Positions 48,101 to 59,362 of a stretch of DNA of 64,000 bases are shown here, one piece after another; position 1 is the first letter of the stretch; each line of letters begins with the position of its first letter. The stretch is from Euonymus europaeus. Taxonomy: Eukaryota > Streptophyta > Magnoliopsida > Celastrales > Celastraceae. The stretch spans positions 27,525,238 through 27,589,237 of the forward strand of contig OY756960.1 in the NCBI GenBank assembly GCA_963580455.1, read 5' to 3'. The translations under genes and the position numbers were made by a program. A model generated the notes under the pieces. That model had not been told where the DNA came from and ran no database searches. It worked only from the letters and a program-made list of their open reading frames with translations.

Positions 48101-49579
48101 CGACTCCCTCCACGGACACATCCTTCGAGTTCGACTGCTTAGTAATTGTGGCGGAGGCCGAGGCCGGTTGAGATTTGGCGGTAGTTCTCTTGGCACTCTT
48201 TTCCTGCGTAGACGGCACATTCTTGGAGGCGTCGGACTTCGAGGCGTCCTTCGTCGTTGCTGCCGGCCCAAAGCAAGTCGTGCAGGAAACAATGTCCAGG
48301 AGCCGTCGAACGTGCGCCACCGCGCGTTCTTCGTCGTAATCCTCTGCTTCACCACAAACGGGATTAATTCTCGAAGCATGAACCCTAAAAACGACGCAGT
48401 ATTAAATCGTTTAATTTTAATTATGTTTACCTTCCGTTAATGAGACGGCGGATGGCTTCAGTGCAGAGACGTCCACCGTGTCCTTTAGCCGTTGCCCTCT
48501 CATCTGTGAATAGTCAAATCTACTTATTTTTTACACTATATTTTATTGGGGGTAAAAATGTAACTTATGGAAAGTTTGGGTTACCTCGTGCAATAATGAA
48601 AAACTAGTGATATGGCAGGTTTCAGTGTTGACCGAGAGGAGTTGACGTACATCAATAATCCTATCCGTCGATATTCCCTGGCCCACACAATTTCATGTTG
48701 TTAGTAGATATTAGAGTAAATTCGAATATATCATGAAAATATATTATTTTAGCTTTTTCTAATGACAAGGATACAAAAAATCCTTCGAGTATTAAATAAT
48801 TACATTGGTCAATTATCATTTATTCTTTTTGGATTCGATCTACGCAACTTTTGATATCCACTCATTCAAACGTTCAAACGTGTAACATGTCTAGTCTGAA
48901 GTTTGGTTAAGATAGGCGTAACAGTTTGATATTATCCAGAGAATATTTATTTGATAATTATATTATAGTAAGATTGGATCGGTCATTGCATGTATCTCTT
49001 TCTCGTTGTACTCACCTATAGAAATAATTTTAGCCAACAATATAATTAATTATTTAGTTAAACCATAATACCAATATATGGATACAATTGGTAAATATGA
49101 AAGCCATCCCCTCCACTCATATAGTCTATTTGTTGCACCAACAGCCCAACATGTTAAAAAAAGTGCATAGAAGATTTTCCATAAGAAACACAGAAGCAAG
49201 TGCTCTAACCATTTCAAATTAAACATAGTTAAAAGAATGTCTCTAACGATATATATATCTTCATATATGGCACTTAATTTTCATTGCAAGAAGTAAGAAG
49301 TAAAAATTAGTGTACAATCAAACCTTTAAAAGAACCCGAGTTTCGTCCGGAAGGTTTACTGTAATATCCAGTACAACCGGAAGAACTGTAAAACCAGAAA
49401 TTCACAAAAAAGAAGTAGAAGTTAATTAAAACTAGATAATAATCTCAATAAATAACATTTTGTTCACTAAATTAAAATTTAATTTGTTCCATAAACAAAT
49501 TAAGTACGTAATAGATAGCCTTACCTTCTTTTTTCTTCTTCTCTCCTTTCGCCTTTCCGCGACCGGTTTTAGGCGCCAT
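36122..49579 (-). CDS. REC1: REC/TSS-type clustered-mitochondria (CLU) protein with TPRs
   Basis: Predicted large cytosolic/nuclear CLU-family protein; Arabidopsis REC proteins set how much of the cell chloroplasts occupy. In coding order the 23 exons are 49579-49525, 49385-49324, 48677-48585, 48503-48431, 48343-48020, 47935-47868, 47778-47647, 47088-47047, 46903-46379, 46208-46057, 45461-44927, 44838-44776, 44685-44584, 43962-43645, 42912-42820, 42710-42609, 42508-42404, 42183-42050, 41258-41075, 40220-40089, 39599-39487, 38979-38889 and 38173-36122. They join in phase throughout to 1849 residues. Landmarks: a basic start ([18 protein letters not shown]), ubiquitin-like N-terminus ([19 protein letters not shown]), CLU core ([37 protein letters not shown]), [13 protein letters not shown], eIF3/CLU central region (about 690-860), TPR repeats (880-1100), and a low-complexity C-terminal tail in one 2-kb exon. 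A leader intron before 49600 is likely. REC1 (At1g01320) is the best match in position. Confidence 0.93.
41820..41980 (-). mobile_element. tRNA-derived SINE (Au-like) in a REC intron
   Basis: Read on the minus strand, the head carries a pol III A-box-like GATCTAGTGGTAGAG and a B-box-like GGTTCAATTCT. Next come CTCCACATATTATGTGGGG and CTTACATCC, and a 3' end GCGGGAGCCTTGTGCACGAG followed by a T-run. This arrangement and the GCGGGAGCCTTGTGCAC ending recall the plant Au SINE family. It sits in the intron between the exons at 42183-42050 and 41258-41075 and does not affect splicing frames. A shorter relative is at 34866-34965. Confidence 0.7.
45462..46056 (-). other. REC intron with an unexplained open frame
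   Basis: This intron contains a minus-strand open frame at 45619-45930 (including [20 protein letters not shown]). It does not match the REC family, and it is skipped by the exon junction that gives the family-typical ALNINSLRRLL. It may be a captured repeat fragment, but no family was recognised. Confidence 0.4.
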
Positions 49580-50100
49580 TCTCAACCTTTGCTCAATCTA
49601 AATCCTGAAACCAGTACATCCAAATACCAAGATTAGTACACACGTGTGTATAAATAAGTTATAAGTTATAATACAAAATAAGGTAAATAAGCAATAATCC
49701 ATGGCTAGTTAAGATAATATAATTTAACTCGCTGAAACTCCATTCACCGATGAAAAATTGCAGAAAGTAATTATATGGAAGCTAGCACAAGAAATATTTA
49801 CCCAACACAAGTAAATTAGGAATCAACGAAGAAGAGAGAGAGAGAGAGAGGTCCCAATGAAGAAACAACAATAAAATTAATCAGTTGCACCAAGTTTTGG
49901 TGAAGCACGATACATATGAGAAGAAAATATATGAATAAAAACCTGCAACAAGGTACTGTGGAGAGATTGGATGATGAAGAGGAGTGCATAAACAGAAACA
50001 ACACAGACAGACTAAGAAAGGAAGAAGTAAGATAGATGTAGAGAGAGGAGGGGTGTGATAAGGAAGGAAGGGCGGAGATTAAGCAGTCAGATTGGATGAT
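49580..50100 (-). promoter_or_regulatory. REC leader and promoter region
   Basis: Upstream of the REC start codon the minus strand shows an acceptor-like TTTCAG at about 49604-49609 and a donor-like GCAG|GTTTTT at about 49942. This suggests a 5' untranslated exon at about 49943-50060 and a leader intron between. The presumed leader is pyrimidine-rich on the coding strand and includes a (CT)n run (GA on the plus strand, 49832-49851). Transcription start is not determined. Confidence 0.4.
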
Positions 50101-53100
50101 ATATTGGCATTTTATGTCTGTTTCTGCACCTTCTACCCCTACTGTAATTATCTATTTTTTGCCCATTTTGATAATAATAAAATCTCAATTTATTTATTTA
50201 TTTATATTATTTCAAAATTTTCAATTATATGTTTTGAAGGATGCTTAAGAAAAAGTCGAAATGCTCAGCTGCAGTTGCAGGCTTGCAGCTAGCCATATCT
50301 CAGGGGACCACACTCCATCATGGGCCGACCAAACTATAACTACAGTGCTCTCAATCAATCACAGCCGTCCAAAAATATGCTATTAGATTTAGGTTGTGGG
50401 GATAGCTTTTGTGCAGAAATTTTATCATCTGTTGAACATATGGCCTCTGCATGCATACAAGATAGTTCATAAAAATAGAGAATTACCGGAAAGTGCGCTT
50501 TTTTTTTTTAATACTAGGAGGGGTGGGCTAAAACACGAGATTTAAAATTATATATGATATAATTCGTCAATTGAATTATTCAGTAATCGTTTTGGAAAGT
50601 GCAAATTAGAGAAGCTTTTTATGAGCAATATTGCAGCACCATTGTCCGTCGCGGGAAATTACATATGCGTGTGTGAATGAGCTTATGTTGATCTCTCTTT
50701 AATTAATAAACCTGACTTATAAGATAGTGGGTGTGGGGTGGTATTAAATTTTGTAAATTAGTATTGTTTATACCCAAAAAATAGTAACAAAACTTTTAGA
50801 TGTACTTGTTGAGGTATTTATTTTCCAATCATTAGTTTATACACACAAATATATACGAGTATCTTTATAACAGCTAAATTTAAATCGATATCAAATATTC
50901 AGATGTTCGAAGGACAAATTTTTTAAGAGCATCTTCCAAGTTCCAAGTGCCCGTTAGTCATGAAGCACAAACCATTATTGGTGGAAAGTGTATCATATGT
51001 ACTTACAATGCCATTAACGGATTGGTCGGGACATGCAATCAAAATGTTCCCTTTTTGTGTTTGTTGAAAATGCGAAAGTCATACTCTAATGACCACGCGC
51101 TCCAAAATTCATATTTATTATCAGTAATGGAGCCACATGAAGAGCAGGAAGCCCAAGGCATATGAATTTTTAAGGTGACTTTGTATTTATTTACTATACA
51201 TGTTTAAATTTTAGCTTCATATGAATGATATTTTTATGGATTAGAGTTGATTAGTTATTTAGTTGCTTTAATCAATGAGAAATTATGTATGTTTCAATAA
51301 ATATTCCTTAAAAAAAATGGGACATTGTCCCCCGAACTCCCGCCAACCATTAGGCCCCTCATCTAAATTTTGGCTTCACATTATAATGCACACGCACCGA
51401 AAGTCATATTCTAATGACCATGCATTACGAGAGTGATATTTTTGCGATCACACGCTGAATTTTGGTCTTATTGTCTGAAAAAAAAATAAAGAAAATTATA
51501 CACAGCCCTCTTCTATACACGTGGGGTAGGCCAGATAACCAAGTTTAGATTTATTATCAAATATTTAAAGAGTAACCCTATGTTGTATGGTGTCATTCTA
51601 CAAAGGCAAATCAAAAGAGTCAGGAAGATGAAACGATAGAGACGAGTATTTAAAATATATGGGAGTGGCGTTTCATGATCCTGACTAGGAACAAACACAT
51701 TTCATAGTGTTTACAATATATGGGAGTGGGCGTTTCATGATCCTGACTGGGAACAAACACATTTCATTTTGTCCGCAATGTTTTTTTTTTCTTCTTCAAG
51801 ATTGTGCTGTAATACCTACTCAATGGCGTCTCTACAAATTCCTCCGACATCAATCAAGTGGAACTTTTTTCCCAAACAACGAATCCAAGACTATGGAGAA
51901 CATAATGGTCTTATTATTTTTTGCCTGATAAAAGGGAAAAAAAAAAACCAAGCACATTTAATAGTGGACACTGTGCCAAGTCAAAACAGAAAAGTAACCC
52001 TATAGAAGTGGGTACCCATGAAAGTGGACTTCAAGGAATGTAAAATCAAAAAAATAGAATTAAAGAAATCAATCAGTTTATCAAAAAAAAAAAAAAGAAG
52101 AAATTCAATCCCAAATTTAAAGTGAATGAAGCTGATAAAAAAAAATCTATATGAATTTATAACATGAATGAGTACACAATAAAAATCTATCATACAAATC
52201 ATGTGAAAGATCTATGATGGCATGATTATCAGAAGTCATGCTCCAATAGATGTCAACATAAACTCTAGTTTCCCTCTCAAAGTTTCATCTGATCTCAATT
52301 CTCGTCTTGAGCAAGTTCATATATACACTGGAAATTCAAGACAACAACACAAAGGACGGATTCTTTTCTATTTGCCCTTAATCGGTTTTGGCCTGTTCTC
52401 TACCCCTTCGACAACGAGGTCCCTCTACTTGACCTGCATGGCAAACATTTTCAGTTCTCTAACTGTGGCTCTGACGCCAAAACTACCCATATCACCTCCC
52501 TCTTTTGGATATTTGCTTTTATTTACTAAATGATTGCCGTGCATGCATTTGCAGCAACAGCACACCTAGCTTAACTCCGAGAGTGGTCTCTAATGGATCT
52601 CTCTTTTTTTTTTCCGAATGGTTAAAGTTTTCTTAAAGCACCAAAGTGGTGCAACCCAGAGAGCTACAAGAAGGCTGTGAACAAAACCTCAAATGGATTG
52701 GTACAGTAAGAGGATTGAGAAAACGATAAAGAATACTTCTAAAAATTTAAAATAAAAACAAGAAATACAAACTTTGAAAGGTCATTTTGAAATAAAATTG
52801 CGGATGGATCAGCACAAAGGCTTGTATCAGCGCAGGAAGTGTGATGGCAGCAGATTGATGTTTATGATTTCGGGAGAAGTCTAGGCCATCATTCCATATT
52901 AGAATGCAGCCCACGCCTTTTATTTCAACCCAATCATTGTAGGAGAGGTTGCGACAGTCACAATGCAATAACTTGAACAAGGACAAGGGCCCTCTCCCAT
53001 TCCCCCAGCTTCACATCATCGCAACCAATACACAATCTTCCTACTCAGACCTTTTACTTATTAACCATCATATCCATGCCACAATACAACATAAGAAACC

Positions 53101-54170
53101 AAACAAAAGAACACCAACCAATAACATCACTAGGAATTGAAAACCAAAAATAGTAAGGGCCAATAAAATAGGATAGCACAAATAAAGGCATTGCAATTCA
53201 AAAAAAAAATGACCCAACCAAACAATAGATAACCAGCCATAAAGTGGAACCCACTTTGGCTAAGTACAGCTTCACGTCATTGCTACCAAGTACCAACACT
53301 ATTATCCATGCCAATTCATAAATAAAACATAAGCAAATCAAAGAATACCAGGGATTGGGAAACACTAATTACTCCAAGAGAATCATACATTATCAGAAAT
53401 ACTCACAGCATATAAAAGATCCAGATTACTCAAATCAATCAACAAATAAAGAAATTAAAATGTAAAGAAAAAATGATCAAACGAGCCGTGGATAATTTGT
53501 TAACAAACCAATTTTCACTTCATGCTTAAGAAATAAAGAACCAAGATGTCACCCATAATACCAGAGAACTCACAAACAAACAGTGAGTTTTAAGCTGATG
53601 ATTCAAACCGAACGCGGTAGTTTTCAATTTTGAACCCAAACACTGTTTGCTGAAAAGGAAAAGTGGAAAGATAAAGATTACCGGATTTGCAAGATTAGGA
53701 CGCATTGCCGATAACTATCGGATGGTCAATAGAGATAGATCGATGCTCCCAAACACCGCCCTTCGTACGTGCCAACCAGCAAGACAGGATCACATCTTCA
53801 GCTGCTCGATTAGCAGGACCCAGAGAGGGTACCGAGTTACCGACTATCGAACCAAGTAGTGGGAGGAATGGATGCTACTGTGGGTTGCGACTACCGGTGC
53901 CCTAGTCCAGCACGCTTGAAAGGCCCTGCCTGTCCAGCACTCTTTTATGGGTTTGGGTTGGGCAGATTGAGCTTTGATTCCCCACCAGCCCTACAAGGCC
54001 CGTATTGTTTCAATTATATTAAATTCATTAAATTGTATTAATTTAAAATTGGGCCTGCCAGTTGTAGATTTATCTACCGAAAGCTTCGAATATGGCCCGA
54101 CCCATTACTGCAGGCTATTCTTTATTTTTATTTTTAATGTGGTTGATCACTTTGACAAAGGAATTTTAAA
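50101..54170. other. 4-kb intergenic stretch with no confident gene
   Basis: The longest gene-free part of the window. It holds a 61-bp tandem duplication at 51654-51769 and a pair of dispersed near-repeats (GAAAGTCATACTCTAATGACCACGC at 51075, and a variant at 51402). Open frames at 50947-51165, 51707-52005, 52222-52533 and 52747-52986 show no domain or convincing splice context. A block at about 53690-53890 is less AT-rich and, on the minus strand, ends in a donor-like CCG|GTAATC near 53680. It could be a first exon of an unidentified transcript, but I cannot support a gene. Confidence 0.4.
51654..51769. repeat. 61-bp tandem duplication
   Basis: Two adjacent copies (51654-51714 and 51715-51769) share ATATATGGGAGTGG, CGTTTCATGATCCTGACT and GGAACAAACACATTTCAT. 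They differ by one inserted G, one A/G change and their last few bases. No function is evident. Confidence 0.8.
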
Positions 54171-54893
54171 GGTGAGTGCTATTGTCACTTCACTTTTATC
54201 CGGTGACATTCCTCCTGTTACAAAAAATGTATTTTCTTGTTTTACCTCTTATTCTCTCTCTTGCTAGCTGCCACTACCAGTTGCCGCCACCTGATCTTTG
54301 CCGTCTGGCCTCTGTTTGAGGCCAACCACTTACCAAATCGAAGTCCTCAATTATACCGACAAAGCCCAGGAAACCATGACTTTTAATGGTAGACGAATCG
54401 ATCAAAATTTTCACCGAAAGTTTCGGTTTTCACATATTTGGAGCTCTGATCCAGTCAACTCCAACCTTCGTTCGAGGAGAGCCACATACCAAAACGAAAT
54501 CCTCGACGATACCGACAAAGTTTAGGCAACCACATCCTCCAACGGTAGATGGATTGGCCGGAATTTTCATCGAAAGTTTTTGATTTTTTGCATATTTGGA
54601 GCTCCGATCCGGCCAACTCTAGCCTCCGATTGAGGCGAGCCACCTATCAAATCGAAGTCCTCGATGATGTCAACAAAGCTCAGGCAACCACGACCTCCAA
54701 TGATGGACGGATCAGCCGAAATCTTCATCGAAAGTTTCGATTTTTCGCATATTTGAAGTGTAATCGAATATTTCTTAAAATTTAAAAAAATTGGGTATTA
54801 CAAGATTTTTTATTATTTTTTATTATTTTTATTGAAATTTTTATGTAAATTGAGTGGCACTAGAAAAAAATTGGGGTGCCAATAGCACTCACC
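54171..54893. mobile_element. 723-bp non-autonomous DNA transposon with terminal inverted repeats
   Basis: The left end GGTGAGTGCTATTGTCAC and the right end in reverse, GGTGAGTGCTATTGGCAC, form an 18-bp inverted repeat with one mismatch. Both sides are flanked by ATTTTAAA (54163-54170 and 54894-54901), an apparent 8-bp target-site duplication. An 8-bp duplication suggests hAT. Mutator-like elements (usually 9 bp) often show similar GGTGAGTG ends and remain possible. The interior carries three diverged 157-bp tandem repeats. No transposase is encoded. Confidence 0.75.
54308..54765. repeat. Three diverged 157-bp tandem repeats inside the transposon
   Basis: Units begin near 54308, 54464 and 54622. 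Shared landmarks are a GAGG followed by CCAC, then CAAATCGAAGTCCTCGA, ACAAAG, GGCAACCA, and finally CATCGAAAGTTT and GCATATTTGGAGCTC. The spacing of the GAGG landmark is 156 and 158 bp. Each frame contains stops, so the repeats are unlikely to encode protein. Confidence 0.8.
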
Positions 54894-54901
54894 ATTTTAA
54901 A

Positions 54902-56129
54902 TCAGAAAGATTGGCGCGTAAATAAGTATGCCTAGACTAGAGCTTCTGAGACTGAATATAGAAAACGAGATCATTCGCAGAGCCAGAAAATGAGGATGAG
55001 GATTGGAAGAGACAAATCCATCAACAGCTGCTCCTCTCCTCCATTCTTTCGCGGGTATTCACATTTGAATTTCAACTAATTCATGCATACGTTTCATCGA
55101 TTCGCTCTGACAAAGGAATTTCATGGATTCGCTCTTTGATCGTTTAGACATAAATATCCATTGCTTAGAAAGGTTTTTCTATGATCTGAAAATTTGAAAT
55201 TGAATCTGTCCGATTCGTTCCCAAATCTTTAGTTTTGAGCTTTATTTTAAATTGCTATTTGCTAGTGACTTTAAAATTCGAATCCAGAGCATGCGATCAG
55301 TTGGTGTTTGTTGATGTTAAATTTTAAGATCATCCATGCGCAAAACGAAGATTTGACTGTTTTGAGTTCTCCTCGATCCATTGAAGTTCGGATGATTACA
55401 TAGTTGCTCTGGTTTTTAGTCAGTTTCATTTTCCGATTCTTTCCTGAAAGTAGTTCCACACTTATGCTTCTCTTTCTGGTAATCAATTTCATATCAGTTC
55501 CTCAATTGCTCATTGGTACTTGATCTATTAAACTTGAGTTTCAGATCTATTGATAGGTCTGTTATAACCGAACCATGTAATTTTTGAACATTTTTGGAAT
55601 GAACTGTATCTGTTTTTGTTTGGTTAGATCGATTTGGAGATAGTCTGATGTTGTTCCTGTGAATTGTTAAGTGTCTGTTTGGCAATCAATAGAATGGAGA
55701 AATGAGAAATCTGAAAATATTTTGAATCTGATGCATGTCCTAAACTTTCTCAAAATGCGGAGAAGTGAATTTCTAGTTTAATGTTTTCGATTTTTGAATT
55801 CTGAATGAAGTTCATGATTGCATGTTATCAACGAAAACTGATTTCAAATCTAGTTATAAGTGAATTTTACTTTCACTCATTTAGAAAGTAATTTTCAGAT
55901 GTTTTATTTTTTCTCAACGGTTTCTAATCAAGGAAAAATCTGAGAATTTATCTTGAAATCATAAAATATTTGAATTTCACAAAAATGACCTTCGATTAGA
56001 GATTTAATCATTAAAATGCCATGAAATTTGATGACAAAAAACATTTGATCATTTGCACTCATTCATAACGATACTATTCATTGTAAATCTGCTCAAATCT
56101 TCATGTCGTGTCTGCCAAACAAATAAAAA
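54902..56129. other. Upstream flank of the RMF-like remnant
   Basis: AT-rich DNA with no clear gene. A short frame starting at 54991 (MRMRIGRDKSINS) ends at a donor-like site near 55052 and might be a first exon of the decayed F-box gene, but nothing ties it to the family. The remainder shows no recognised feature. Confidence 0.35.
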
Positions 56130-56650
56130 GATCTATGGACAGAGATCGCAAAATTTCTGGACGGGAAATCTCTGATGATGCTGGCAAAAACAAACAAATG
56201 GTTCAACCGCCTCATCATGCATGACTGTGTGTGGAGGTACGCATGTTTGCTTGATCTTCAGATCCCAGCTCCATGCCACGGGGAATTCAAGTGGAGCAAG
56301 CTTTACGCTTCAGCTTTCAGTAATGATCAGGGTCATCAGGCCTTGTTTGTGTTTTGATTTTCCAACTGCATCTCTTGATTGCACTAAATTAAGTTCCATT
56401 AGGCTTTATAACTCTGATTAAGTTTCACTGGTGAACTAAAATTTCGCGGACGGCAGTCATGCTTACATGTTCCGCCAGCAGGAAAAGCGTATTGGTAAGT
56501 TCCCTGAGACACCATTAATTAGGCTAGACTGCTGCTACAATGAGATGTAGGTTAGAACCTGGTATTTGTTTGCAGGAGCTACACATTTCCTTAGGAATGG
56601 AAGTTATTCCCTATTACTGGTTCCATCTCTGATGAATTACGTCCACAGGT
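56130..56650 (+). pseudogene. RMF: RMF-like F-box gene remnant
   Basis: From 56130 the frame reads DLWTEIAKFLDGKSLMMLAK, then TNKWFNRLIMHDCVWRYACL, then FKWSKLYASAF: an F-box followed by the segment typical of the REDUCED MALE FERTILITY F-box protein family. It stops at a donor-like GTAATG at 56320. The continuation DGSHAYMFRQQEKRI lies at 56449-56494, but the AG acceptor expected just before it reads GCG. A third scrap at about 56576-56648 (GATHFLRNGS) may be a shortened next exon. An in-frame stop (56124) lies immediately upstream of the F-box segment with only a weak acceptor between, and the C-terminal half (cysteine-containing region) was not found. These losses point to a pseudogene. 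Arabidopsis RMF (At3g61730) is close to the b561 gene, which supports the identity. Confidence 0.7.
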
Positions 56651-57860
56651 GTAGATAACAAGCAAAATTATTGTTGTTATACACAATATGTGGTTTGAAA
56701 TCGATACTTATTTCATATCATATACTGTTCTTTGAAATTGATATTGTTCGACATGGATGTGCTTTGTTTATTGTCGGTCGCATCTCACCGCAGGCATGAA
56801 TGAATGAAATGAGTAGAGATCCTCCTTCCCATTTGTTAATTACCAAGAACTTTGTTGCAACTAGTGGCAAAGAAGCCAAATTCTACCAATCTCGTTTCCA
56901 CTAAAAATATACTCTTCTATAAGTTCTTGGATTTAATTTCAGGAAATTGTATTCCTTTGTTTTCATATTTTCTTAACGCCTCATGTAATTATGGACAAAC
57001 GAATCCTGCAGGATTGAAAATGACAGGGTGGTATGCAGCAGGAGTGAAAGAGACAAATTGGAGAGCCACTCGACTACCCAGAGCTTCAATAAACAGGAAA
57101 ATTGGACCGGAGCTCTCAAACATATACACTCAACAATTTGAAATGGGCTCTCCACTGGTTTATCGGAAATACAAATTTCCGGCCTCTTTCTGCATCGGTG
57201 TCCTCGCATGCTGACATTGCAGCTGTAGGTTCTTTATATGCAAAACGCGGTGCTGATTCCAATTCTGAGCTTCAACACACTTCAAAATGATGAAACGGTA
57301 CAATTCTGGATAGAGTGCAATCTGTAACATAGCAACATGTAAATACAAATCGAATCCCACTATCAGATCATATCATTATCTGTAGTGCACATTGCAAATC
57401 TGCTAAATATATTAATACATTGAATATAATTGATTTTACATCACTGTTACTTGCAATTTGTTTGCATAGACTGGCGAGTGGAGTAGTTTTTTTTCTTGTC
57501 ACTGAAAGACCAAATGTTGTGTGTTTTTTTCCTTTTTTTTCCCCTTTCTTTTTGATTTATCCCGAATTGCTGTGGTATTGTAAATGACAGATACTTGGTT
57601 TGGTTCACTTTCTTCAAACCCTGACAGAAATGCATTTTCATTGAGAAATTGGTGGGATTAGGGACTGGCACTGTGATAACTCCTTGCACATAGAAGAAAG
57701 AAGGTAAGCTGTCTTCTTCACGCCAACCCTACTTCATTCACACAAATCTATCCTGTAAGTTCCCTATTTTAGTTGATCATGCAAGTAGTTCCCAGCATCA
57801 TTTGATCTGAATGTCACAGGATGTGCATGGCAGCAAGCAGATTAGCCGAAACTACACAAA
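56651..57860 (+). other. Intergenic DNA upstream of the LTP gene
   Basis: It contains an open frame at 56852-57214 (with NPAGLKMTGWYAAGVKETNW) that I do not recognise and do not call. No repeat element was identified. The last few hundred bases are the presumed promoter of the LTP gene. Confidence 0.35.
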
Positions 57861-57865
57861 AACAA

Positions 57866-57876
57866 TGTGCATATAA
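57866..57876 (+). promoter_or_regulatory. Probable TATA box of the LTP gene
   Basis: TGCATATAAAC lies about 75 bases before the chosen LTP start codon, a normal distance for a TATA box plus a short plant leader. No other promoter element was evaluated. Confidence 0.4.
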
Positions 57877-57947
57877 ACTCAATGTTCTTGAGTTGCACAA
57901 TAATCTCCATACCAAGCTATAGAAGTATAGATAGTTTTGCTGCAACA

Positions 57948-58310
57948 ATGTCTCAGACTGTCTGGTTCCTAGCTCTGCTCTTATTCCTGTTCTCTAGGTC
58001 TGCCCTATCAGAGCCGGTCACCGAACCGTCATGTTCAACAGTTATTCAAGACGTCTTTCCATGCCTGGATTTCGTGGATGGTACCAGTAAAGACCCATCC
58101 GCAGCTTGTTGTTCTGGAGTGAAGAGCATTAGCAATATGGGCAAAGACAAGGCAGGAAGAAAAGCCATCTGTGGGTGCCTCAAGAACACTTTGACTTCCT
58201 TTGGGGCAGCTTATGATCCAAATCTCGTGTCTCAACTCCCCAAGAAGTGCAAAGTGCCTATTGCTATCCCTCCCATTAAGGGTGACACTGACTGTACCAG
58301 GTAAAGCACA

Positions 58311-58351
<41 letters not shown>

Positions 58352-58448
58352 TGTTCCTATACATACACAGTTGCATCAGGTCAAGAACGTACTGATATTA
58401 AGTTTTTTATGCAGGTTCATCATGTCTACTACCTTCGGACTGGGTTGA
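57948..58448 (+). CDS. Non-specific lipid transfer protein (8-cysteine motif)
   Basis: Predicted small secreted lipid-binding protein of the cell wall or apoplast. Two exons (57948-58300 and 58415-58448) give 128 residues. The ATG at 57948 starts a signal peptide (MSQTVWFLALLLFLFSRSALS). The 8-cysteine motif is complete: C in EPSCSTVIQ, C in FPCLDF, CC in AACCSGV, CGC in AICGCLKN, C in PKKCKVP and C in DTDCTR. An intron falls just after the last cysteine, the position usual in plant nsLTP genes; it contains a (CT)n microsatellite at 58311-58350. The short tail after the last cysteine (RFIMSTTFGLG) is not strongly hydrophobic, so a GPI anchor is not expected. Upstream in-frame ATG codons from 57867 give no better signal peptide. 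Confidence 0.92.
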
Positions 58449-59362
58449 CCTGATGCATCAAGAATCCTTCTGTGTATTTGGACCAAGTACTAAATAATCA
58501 GAGTCCGGGATGGACTAGCTAGTTAAGAACTATACTTACATAATCAAATACAAGTTCAATTACTACTACTACTACATGAAATAATGTAATAATTCATAGT
58601 AAAGACGGAATGTTATTATTTCCTTATTAAAATTCTGTGCCAAGTATCAAAAACTGCAGCTCGTTCTTGAGCTTTTCTTTGCAGCATGAGTAACTAATTA
58701 TCTAAGGCATTATAACTGTTCTCTACCAGTACAACTGAACCGAACTGCATGCTAATGGTAAATACCGTATCAAATTTTGCTGAGAACTGCATGCCAGTGC
58801 TACCACAAAATTACAGCTAGTCAAAAACTTACTTCCAAGAAAAAAGCTGGTGAAAATCATTGTGCACTATGAAGTTCTGCAGAAAAATCAGGTTCGGTTG
58901 GCTTTTCACGCATGTTCCTTGGTGCATTAGCAGCAAACCTTGGTGCCACGAGGCTCGTTGATTCGCCGGAGTTGTTTGCCAAAGCATCTTGAAGCCTGTT
59001 TTCTGCTTCATATGAGGATTTATTAAGCTTTCTCCTAGAATGCCAAGTTTTTTGTATATGCATGCTGCCCATAACCTCCACTGTACGGAGTAGTACCTGA
59101 CTACCTGGAAGCAACGCAGTTTCATTGTCAACTGTTAGGAAACATTCATTACAATTAAAAAAAGATTTTGAAATTAAGATAAGGCTTGTAAAAAGATTTT
59201 GCAGGAGAAAAGTTTGTATCAAGCCTTGCCTGAAAGTGTGCTGGAGCTGCTTAAGACGGCGAAATCAGGTGGCCACAAACGTAAAATCTTCAGCCTTGGG
59301 AGCTGCAGGCTCGGGTCTTGGGTAGACAAGGGGTAGTGGACTGAGTTTCTACAATCCTTCAG
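58449..59362. other. Intergenic DNA after the LTP gene
   Basis: Minus-strand open frames at 58829-59222 overlap one another in different frames and show no domain. No gene is called. The block at 59200-59330 may be the edge of the LINE insertion. Confidence 0.4.

Noticed and set aside
58035..58376. Minus-strand open frame over the LTP gene
   Set aside because: Reverse reading of the LTP exon and its CT microsatellite (RERERE runs).
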